Assembly: GCA_014799385.1 (NCBI GenBank)
Contig: JAAVIC010000033.1
Location: 1-64,000 of the forward strand
Length of the DNA: 64,000 nucleotides
Direction: 5' to 3'
From: Oscillospiraceae bacterium
Lineage (GTDB): Bacteria > Bacillota > Clostridia > Oscillospirales > Ruminococcaceae
The position numbers and the translations under genes are program-made. Shown here one piece after another: positions 43,605 through 49,886 of the stretch; position 1 is the first letter of the stretch, and each line of letters starts with the position of its first letter. The notes beneath the pieces are model-generated. The model saw nothing but the letters and a program-made list of their open reading frames with translations, did no database searches and was not told the origin of the DNA.

Positions 43605-44873
43605 ATGGAAATATTTACAAGTACAATGTCCGGACTGATTGAAACGTCCGGGTTTACGGGACTGGGCATCAGAAATATCATAATGATTCTGTTGTCGTTT
43701 GTTCTGTTTTTCCTTGCGATTAAGAAGCAGTATGAGCCGCTGCTTATGTTGCCTATCGCATTTGGTATGTTGCTGACGAATCTGCCGCTGACGGGGCTGT
43801 ATCATCCCGAGCTGTGGAATCCCGCGACAAACCCCTATTTTGCGCCGAATTACCCCGATCTGAATACTTTTACGGGTACGGCGGTCAATTTTGTGAAGGA
43901 GACCTCGCTCGACTACGGCAGAGTTCTCCACGATGGCGGTTTGTTGGATATGTTGTATCTGGGTGTTAAGCTGCAGATTTATCCGCCGCTTATCTTCCTT
44001 GGAATCGGTTCTATGACTGACTTTGGTCCGCTGATTGCCAACCCGAAGAGCTTCTTACTCGGCGCGGCAGCACAGGGTGGTATTTTCTTTACGTTCCTGG
44101 GCGCGTGCGTGCTGAACCTCACAGGTCTCGGTGGCGGATTTACCCTTAAGGAAGCCGCTTCCATCGCCATCATCGGTGGTGCGGACGGTCCTACGGCGAT
44201 TTATCTGACATCAAAGCTCGCTCCGCAGCTTTTGGGTTCAATCGCTGTCGCGGCATACTCGTACATGGCGCTTGTTCCGGTAATTCAGCCTCCGATTATG
44301 AAGTTGCTGACTACCGAAAAGGAACGCTCTGTCAAAATGGGGCAGCTCCGCGAGGTATCCAAAATCGAGAAAATCGTATTCCCGATTGCGGTTACGGTTA
44401 TCGTTTCGCTTATCGTCCCGTCTGCCGCTCCGTTGGTCGGAATCCTGATGTTCGGCAATCTTATGAAAGAGTCGGGCGTTTGCGACAGACTTGTTAAGAC
44501 CGCGCAAAATGAGCTGATGAACATCATCACGATTTTCTTGGGAATTACCGTTGGCGCGACTGCCGTAGCGGAGAACTTCCTTAGTTGGAAAACGATATTT
44601 ATCATCATTCTGGGACTTATCGCGTTCTGCATTGGTACGGCGTGTGGTGTACTGCTCGGCAAGCTGATGTACGTTATTTCGCGTGGAAAGATCAATCCGC
44701 TTATCGGTTCTGCGGGTGTGTCCGCAGTGCCTATGGCGGCGCGTGTGTCGCAGAAGGTCGGCGCGCAGACCAACCCCTCGAACTTCTTGCTTATGCACGC
44801 AATGGGTCCGAACGTTGCCGGTGTAATCGGCTCGGCGGTTGCGGCAGGCGTACTGCTTTCCGTATTGGGATAA
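43605..44873 (+). CDS. Beta subunit of sodium-pumping decarboxylase (OadB-like)
   Basis: A 422-residue polytopic protein that decarboxylates carboxybiotin and exports sodium. The conserved regions are present: IGGADGPTAIYLTSKLAP, with the essential Asp of GGADGP, FGNLMKESGVCDRL, and the late helix PLIGSAGVSAVPMAARVSQK. It could serve oxaloacetate, methylmalonyl-CoA or glutaconyl-CoA decarboxylase; the alpha and biotin carrier genes are not in the window, so the substrate is undecided. A terminator follows. Confidence 0.93.
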   Translation: MEIFTSTMSGLIETSGFTGLGIRNIIMILLSFVLFFLAIKKQYEPLLMLPIAFGMLLTNLPLTGLYHPELWNPATNPYFAPNYPDLNTFTGTAVNFVKETSLDYGRVLHDGGLLDMLYLGVKLQIYPPLIFLGIGSMTDFGPLIANPKSFLLGAAAQGGIFFTFLGACVLNLTGLGGGFTLKEAASIAIIGGADGPTAIYLTSKLAPQLLGSIAVAAYSYMALVPVIQPPIMKLLTTEKERSVKMGQLREVSKIEKIVFPIAVTVIVSLIVPSAAPLVGILMFGNLMKESGVCDRLVKTAQNELMNIITIFLGITVGATAVAENFLSWKTIFIIILGLIAFCIGTACGVLLGKLMYVISRGKINPLIGSAGVSAVPMAARVSQKVGAQTNPSNFLLMHAMGPNVAGVIGSAVAAGVLLSVLG

Positions 44874-44884
44874 AGAATTAATCG

Positions 44885-44930
44885 AACACCGTACAAAGAC
44901 CTATAAATGGTTTTGTGCGGTGTTGTTTTA
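44885..44930 (+). terminator. Intrinsic terminator after the decarboxylase genes
   Basis: A 13-base stem AACACCGTACAAA / TTTGTGCGGTGTT (one G:U) followed by GTTTTA. Confidence 0.85.
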
Positions 44931-44961
44931 AGAAATTATTGCAGAATGGGTTTAGATATTT

Positions 44962-45705
44962 ATGGGTCTTTTTGAAATATTAAAAGGTGAACAGCCCGGA
45001 ATTATAGAAACATTGTTAAACTATGAAAATGACGAACAGTTTGGTGAATTTTCAATAGAGTACGCTTTAACTAATGGCAATCTTGATGGAAATTTTGCTG
45101 TTATAAAAAATTTATACGTTCCTATCAAGGGAAAGACGACTGAAATTGATTTGCTGATGATTCACGAGAAGGGTATTTTCGTGTTTGAAAGCAAGAATTA
45201 CAGCGGTTGGATATTTGGTGATAGTGAACAGTTAAATTGGACACAATGTTTGCAGAACGGGAAAAAATTTCATTTTTATAATCCTATACGACAAAATAAA
45301 ACACATATTACAGCATTGGCTCAATATATGAAAATTTCAAGCGATGGTTTTACTTCATTTATAGTTTTTTCAGAACGATGTAGTTTGAAGAAAGTTCCGC
45401 CAAGCAGTCAGAAGGTAGTAATTGTTCGCCGCCCCGATATGTTAAGAGAGATTCGCACAAGATTGAATAACTCTGCGACTATATTTTCCGAGTCGGAAAT
45501 TCGGACTATGGCTGCTAATTTGTCACAGTTGGCAAATAGAGGCAATGATGAAAAGCAACAACACATAAAGGATATTCAAACAAATTGTCCGTTTTGTGGT
45601 TGCGAACTTGTGCCAAGAAATGGCAAATATGGGCAATTTTGGGGTTGCAGAGCATACCCAAAATGCCGGTTTACAAAGCAAATCGAAAAAGGAGAAGGAA
45701 AATGA
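44962..45705 (+). CDS. NERD-domain nuclease with topoisomerase-type zinc ribbon
   Basis: A 247-residue protein. The NERD domain (residues about 35-150) has the PD-(D/E)xK-like set TEIDLLMIHEKGIFVFESKN, with E-x-K/N active residues, then YSGWIFG and the Gln of NPIRQNKTHI. The C-terminal 35 residues form a zinc ribbon (CPFCGCELVPRNGKYGQFWG, then CRAYPKC) as at the tail of topoisomerase I. It probably processes nucleic acid. Base composition is visibly more AT-rich than the flanking oad and spoVT genes, which suggests transfer. It overlaps the SIMPL gene by ATGA. Confidence 0.85.
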   Translation: MGLFEILKGEQPGIIETLLNYENDEQFGEFSIEYALTNGNLDGNFAVIKNLYVPIKGKTTEIDLLMIHEKGIFVFESKNYSGWIFGDSEQLNWTQCLQNGKKFHFYNPIRQNKTHITALAQYMKISSDGFTSFIVFSERCSLKKVPPSSQKVVIVRRPDMLREIRTRLNNSATIFSESEIRTMAANLSQLANRGNDEKQQHIKDIQTNCPFCGCELVPRNGKYGQFWGCRAYPKCRFTKQIEKGEGK

Positions 45706-46325
45706 ACAAAACAATCACCGTAAAGGGTGTGGGGACTGCTTCCGTAAAGCCCGACTATATCACAATAAGATTGGAAATCGTTTCCATGGACAAGGACTAT
45801 TCCAAGTCTGTAAACAACGCGAACAAACGAATTGTAACGCTTCAAAATGCGCTAAGCAAGGTTGGGTATGCCAAAGAGGATTTGAAAACGCTGTCATTCA
45901 GAGTTAGCCCTTCCTACGAGAAGAAATTAGCGATATATCATTGCAGATACAGTTTGAAGCTCTCGTTTGATTTGGATACGAAACGTCTTGCGGAAACGAT
46001 AAACGCCATTGCGAACAGCGACGCTGACGCGCAGTTCATGATTATGTTCACAGTAAAAAATCCGGGGAAAGTAAATGAGCAGATTCTCAAGTCTGCGACT
46101 GAAAACGCGCGCCAAAAGGCTGAAATCCTTTGTGCGGCGGCGGGAGTCAATCTCGGTGATTTGGTTTCCATCAATTATGACTGGGGTGAAGTGAGTTTTG
46201 TTTCAGCAAGTACATACTCAATGAATCGGGATATGGTTCGCTGTGCATCCACACCCGCTCCCGAATTTGAACCCGATGATATTAAATCCGAGGATTCCGC
46301 GACCTTTGTTTGGGAAGTGAAGTAA
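45702..46325 (+). CDS. SIMPL (DUF541) domain protein
   Basis: A 207-residue SIMPL-domain protein: KTITVKGVGTASVKPDYITI, TLQNALSKVGYAKEDLKTLS, then QILKSATENARQKAEILCAA. SIMPL proteins are usually exported; this one has no signal peptide and starts directly in the first strand, so it should be cytosolic. It is coupled to the NERD gene by an ATGA overlap, with GGAGAAGG in front. Function unknown. Confidence 0.82.
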   Translation: MNKTITVKGVGTASVKPDYITIRLEIVSMDKDYSKSVNNANKRIVTLQNALSKVGYAKEDLKTLSFRVSPSYEKKLAIYHCRYSLKLSFDLDTKRLAETINAIANSDADAQFMIMFTVKNPGKVNEQILKSATENARQKAEILCAAAGVNLGDLVSINYDWGEVSFVSASTYSMNRDMVRCASTPAPEFEPDDIKSEDSATFVWEVK

Positions 46326-46333
46326 CAAGCTGT

Positions 46334-46816
46334 ATGAGATTTTATAAACCGAGAGTAGGCTCACTTGCGTTTCCGATAGGAATTATCGTTTATTCCGCGT
46401 ATAAGCTCTTTAGGTGTTGGCAGAACGGGCGGGGATTAGGTTCAATTTTTTTCTCCTCATGGGTGTTTGTCGCGGCGATTGTTTTGGGAGGAATTATACC
46501 GATAATACTTACATTTGCGCTGAAGATTGAAACGCATGAATATTTTCTTCCGCGACTTATTATATTTATATGCACAATTGCCGTAATGTCCATTTCAGAG
46601 GAGTTTGTCGGGGTGTCGCGCGGCAGTCGTGTTATTATGACGATGATTGCCTCGGGAATGACGCTTATCTATTTCCATAAGTTCCGTTCAACTCGTTTTT
46701 CGGAGTGGTGCGTGATTTGCGTTTCCACACCAACGATTTATATGATGGTTTATTACATATTGATAGTCGGCGATGTTGAAAGATATATGACATACCTCAA
46801 AGATTATTTTTCATAA
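46334..46816 (+). CDS. Hypothetical membrane protein
   Basis: A 160-residue protein with about five hydrophobic helices (for example SWVFVAAIVLGGIIPIILTF and VIMTMIASGMTLIYFHKF). No family recognised. ATG 46334 lies 8 bases after the SIMPL stop with only a weak ribosome site, so translation may depend on coupling. Confidence 0.65.
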   Translation: MRFYKPRVGSLAFPIGIIVYSAYKLFRCWQNGRGLGSIFFSSWVFVAAIVLGGIIPIILTFALKIETHEYFLPRLIIFICTIAVMSISEEFVGVSRGSRVIMTMIASGMTLIYFHKFRSTRFSEWCVICVSTPTIYMMVYYILIVGDVERYMTYLKDYFS

Positions 46817-46885
46817 TTGAAAATCGAAGTGTCGAGTATATCATTCGGCACTTTGGCTATATTAGGGATTGCGGATCAGGACAGT

Positions 46886-47011
46886 AGTGTATGTATGCCG
46901 ATGACTCAATACGAAATCGCCGAGCAGATGAAAATCAAGAGTTTGATATTTTACCGATTCAAGCAACAACACTGGTTTTGTGAGTTGGATTGTATTGCCT
47001 TAAAAAGTTTA
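46886..47011 (+). pseudogene. Decayed sigma-factor region 4.2 fragment
   Basis: In the frame that continues into the next gene, residues read SVCMPMTQYEIAEQMKIKSL and then degenerate sequence (IFYRFKQQHWF). The first part matches the sigma tail at 3-116 (VCMPMTQREIAKQMKIS), including 17 identical bases at 46889-46905 in the same register, while the second helix and stop are lost. It has no ribosome site or start of its own. Confidence 0.6.
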
Positions 47012-47038
47012 TTCGCCGTTTGGCGGGAGGTGGTTGTT

Positions 47039-47470
47039 ATGGCGTTTGTAAATGAAAGATTAACATCTGAACAAAAGGAGATTTTTAATTCCTTAAAAAT
47101 AAAAAAACCAATTTTTGGCTTTGGGCGTATAATTAGAGAAGTTGATATGGAACTTCCATGGTATTGGACAATAGATAAGGAAAGAAAAATGTATCTTATG
47201 TCAACTTCATATGACAGAGATTATCCTGATGAGAGAGTATTTGTTTTTATTTGGAATAATAAAAACTATCTTGTACAGTTCAATATTAGCGTTGAAAACG
47301 GTTATACTGTTGTGTGGAATATTCCTAAACATTATTTAATTAATGAGGTTTATCCATATTGTAAGGATAATCATTTTCTAGATGACTTGCGTGAAGCTTT
47401 GGTAGCTTACGGAGTAACTGGAAACCCAAATACTTCAAATAAAAAATGCAGTACAAAATGCAATTTTTAG
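47039..47470 (+). CDS. MAFV-family hypothetical protein
   Basis: A 143-residue protein, MAFVNERLTSEQKEIFNSLK onward, with a central WYWTIDKERKMYLMSTSYDR and a strand-rich VFVFIWNNKNYLVQFNISVE. I take ATG 47039 because GGGAGG lies 8 bases upstream; the open frame extends back to 46817 only by reading through a sigma-factor fragment without a ribosome site. It is a full-length relative of the truncated frame at 281-406, sharing the start region almost base for base. AT-rich. Function unknown. Confidence 0.7.
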   Translation: MAFVNERLTSEQKEIFNSLKIKKPIFGFGRIIREVDMELPWYWTIDKERKMYLMSTSYDRDYPDERVFVFIWNNKNYLVQFNISVENGYTVVWNIPKHYLINEVYPYCKDNHFLDDLREALVAYGVTGNPNTSNKKCSTKCNF

Positions 47471-47593
47471 AAGAATGTGAAAAAGATTTCAAATCATGAG
47501 AAACACAGCCGCAAGTTCTGATACATAAAATCGTTTGCCGCATATTTTGAAATGTTAAATCCACATCAGCCTAATCGGAAATTGTCGAATCCG

Positions 47594-47623
47594 TGAATAT
47601 TTTCCCCCAAAAAGCAGAAACTA
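47594..47623 (+). promoter_or_regulatory. Possible SigG-type promoter of spoVT
   Basis: TGAATA (47594-47599), 17 bases, GAAACTA (47617-47623), close to the forespore SigG boxes TGMATA / CATWHTA (five of seven at -10). B. subtilis spoVT is under SigG control. No sigma-A promoter was seen in this leader. Confidence 0.4.
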
Positions 47624-47673
47624 CATTTGGCAGTAAATCTGCATTTTAGAAAATAATCGTGGAGGAAATATAT

Positions 47674-48219
47674 ATGAAAGCAACGGGAATAGTCCGCAGA
47701 ATAGATGACTTGGGAAGAATTGTAATCCCCAAGGAGATTCGCCGCACTATGCGCATTCGTGAGGGTGATCCGCTGGAAATTTACACCAGTCCCGATGGGG
47801 AAGTTATTTTTAAGAAATACTCGCCTGTCGGGGAGATCAGCAGCACGGCATCGCAGTATGTGGATGTACTCTCCAAGGTGGGCGGCGCGCCCGCGGTTAT
47901 CTGTGACCGCGACCATGTGATCGCCGTATCGGGAATCAGTAAGAAAGAAGTTATAGAGCGCCGTGTTTCGGGTTCTCTTGAGGATTTAATCGAGCAGCGA
48001 AAATCCTATGTTCTGAAAAACAACGAAGACAAGCGTCTGAACCCGATTGAGGGCGTAGACCGTTATGCGATAGCGTGTTCGCCGATACTCGCGTCCGGCG
48101 ATGTAAACGGCGCAGTAATTATGCTAAATTCGGACAACGGAGCAAACACCGCGACCGCTGAGCAGTCCGCTTTGGTACAGGCAGCGGCAATGTACTTCGG
48201 CAAGCAAATGGAAGAATAA
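47674..48219 (+). CDS. spoVT: Stage V sporulation transcription factor SpoVT
   Basis: A 181-residue regulator of late forespore genes. The N-terminal swapped-hairpin AbrB domain (MKATGIVRRIDDLGRIVIPK, then RTMRIREGDPLEIY) binds DNA, and the C-terminal GAF-like domain (about 58-180) is typical of SpoVT, not AbrB. ATG 47674 follows GGAGGAAATAT. It is strong evidence that the organism sporulates. Confidence 0.95.
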   Translation: MKATGIVRRIDDLGRIVIPKEIRRTMRIREGDPLEIYTSPDGEVIFKKYSPVGEISSTASQYVDVLSKVGGAPAVICDRDHVIAVSGISKKEVIERRVSGSLEDLIEQRKSYVLKNNEDKRLNPIEGVDRYAIACSPILASGDVNGAVIMLNSDNGANTATAEQSALVQAAAMYFGKQMEE

Positions 48220-48222
48220 ATC

Positions 48223-48262
48223 AAAAGAGGTGAAAGTCTTGCAGCTTTTGCCTCTTTTGTTG
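48223..48262 (+). terminator. Intrinsic terminator of spoVT
   Basis: AAAAGAGG-TGAAAG...CTTTTG-CCTCTTTT stem followed by a T-rich tail (GTTGTATT), 3 bases after the stop. Confidence 0.8.
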
Positions 48263-48312
48263 TATTAGTAATTATCTCATGGTGAAAAAATGTTGAAAAT
48301 TTCGGAAATCTA

Positions 48313-48341
48313 TTGACAAACCCTCAAAAAAGAGGTATAAT
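48313..48341 (+). promoter_or_regulatory. Promoter of the envelope GHL10-amidase pair
   Basis: Consensus TTGACA (48313-48318), 17 bases, TATAAT (48336-48341). Confidence 0.88.
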
Positions 48342-48387
48342 TATTATGAATATAGAAAAATAAATATATAATAATTGAGGGAAAATA

Positions 48388-49860
48388 ATGAAAACAAAAA
48401 TTACTGTCGCGGCGTTTCTAACAACGCTTTGCCTTTTAAGCGGCTGCGCTGAAAAGGATAACTCTGTCATCATTGACGGCGGAGGTTCAAGCCAAAGTAT
48501 GTCATCAGTGCAGTCGGATTCGCTGCCCATATCGTCCGGAACGTCAACGTCGTTCATATCATATCCCGATGTGGAATTGTCCTCATCATTACAATCCGTA
48601 TCCACATCATCGGGCGGTTCTGCAAGTTCATCAGACTCCGAATATATTGAACCGTCATCAGACTTCACAAGCTCCAATAGTTCTTCAAGCTCTTCAACAT
48701 CTTCACACACGGATTTTTCATCAAGCTCGTCAAGCAGCTCCAAGCCGATAGTTCCCGTAGACCCTGTAGTCGGAACAAACGGCTACAAACCGCTGAATTA
48801 CAGCGAGGTACGCGGTGTGTGGATTTCCTTTATTGAAATCAACGGAATGCAGAGCAGTTCGGAGAGTGTGTTCCGAAACTCAATAAGCGCGGTTTACGAT
48901 AATTGCGTTTCATTGGGATTGAATACAGTGTATGTTCATGCTCGTTCTCATGGAGATGCATATTATGATTCCGATTACTTTCCGAAAACAAAATACATAG
49001 ATGGCGGATTCGATGCCTTGAAAATAATGGTGGAAGAAGCCCACAAGCGCGGACTTTCCTTTCAGGCATGGATAAATCCGCTTAGAATGTGTTCGGTAAG
49101 CGATATTGAGCGTGAAAAGGGTTACCCGATTTACAATTGGCGCGGTGACAACCGATTGGTTCGAGTGGGGGATAACTACTACCTGAATCCCGCATATAGC
49201 GAGGTTATCAGCCTTATCGCGGATGGCGCACGGGAGATTGTCGCGAATTATGATGTTGACGGTATCCATATTGATGATTACTTCTACCCAACTACCGATG
49301 CCTCGTTCGACAACATAGAGTTCCAAAGCAGCTCATACAGCACATTATCCGAGTTCCGCTTATCAAATTGCGACAAACTGGTAAGCAGCTTGTACAGCGC
49401 GGTAAAATCCGCGAACCCAAGCGCGCTTTTCGGCGTAAGCTGTCAGGGGAGTATCAACAACAATTACAATCAGATGTATGCGGATGTAAAAAAATGGTGC
49501 TCGAATCCGGGTTACACAGATTACATAATGCCGCAGATTTATTACGGATTTTCCAATTCCACCGAGCCGTATTCCACTTGTGTAAAAACATGGGACGGTC
49601 TTGCACAAAGCGGCAGGATCCCGCTTATAGTCGGACTCTCGGTTTCTAAAATCGGTTTGGAGGACAAATGGGCGGGCGCGGGCAGAAACGAATGGATTAC
49701 CGACAGCGAAATCCTGAAACGCCAATTTTCCGAAGCATACGAGCTTCCGGCATACGGGGGTGTGTGCCTTTACAGCTATAACAGTGTTTTTAATCCGGTA
49801 AGCTCGGTAAAGTCACAGGTAGACAGAGAAATAAATGCACTAAAAACGGTAATGCAATAA
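48388..49860 (+). CDS. Glycoside-hydrolase-like (GHL10) surface lipoprotein
   Basis: A 490-residue lipoprotein: lipobox LLSGC with the Cys at about 22, then a linker of about 100 residues (25-125) made mostly of Ser with Thr, and a TIM-barrel domain from about 134 on. YSEVRGVWISFIEINGM, NTVYVHARSHGDAYY, AHKRGLSFQAWINPLRM and DVDGIHIDDYFYP match the GHL10 (PF02638) family of predicted wall glycosidases. The linker probably spans the cell wall. Substrate unproven. The amidase gene follows after 26 bases. Confidence 0.88.
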   Translation: MKTKITVAAFLTTLCLLSGCAEKDNSVIIDGGGSSQSMSSVQSDSLPISSGTSTSFISYPDVELSSSLQSVSTSSGGSASSSDSEYIEPSSDFTSSNSSSSSSTSSHTDFSSSSSSSSKPIVPVDPVVGTNGYKPLNYSEVRGVWISFIEINGMQSSSESVFRNSISAVYDNCVSLGLNTVYVHARSHGDAYYDSDYFPKTKYIDGGFDALKIMVEEAHKRGLSFQAWINPLRMCSVSDIEREKGYPIYNWRGDNRLVRVGDNYYLNPAYSEVISLIADGAREIVANYDVDGIHIDDYFYPTTDASFDNIEFQSSSYSTLSEFRLSNCDKLVSSLYSAVKSANPSALFGVSCQGSINNNYNQMYADVKKWCSNPGYTDYIMPQIYYGFSNSTEPYSTCVKTWDGLAQSGRIPLIVGLSVSKIGLEDKWAGAGRNEWITDSEILKRQFSEAYELPAYGGVCLYSYNSVFNPVSSVKSQVDREINALKTVMQ

Positions 49861-49886
49861 AATGGGGAATTAAAGGGGAATAAAAA

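Noticed and set aside
1-47470. Treating the two sigma fragments as attL and attR of a 47-kb integrated element
   Set aside because: The interval holds ribosomal proteins, lon, ruvCAB, ecf and truA, which are core genes, and no integrase was seen. The repeated 17 bases fit local duplication better.
46817-47470. One 217-residue gene starting at TTG 46817
   Set aside because: The first 74 residues include a sigma-factor relic and have no ribosome site; ATG 47039 has GGGAGG and a homologous start region at 281.
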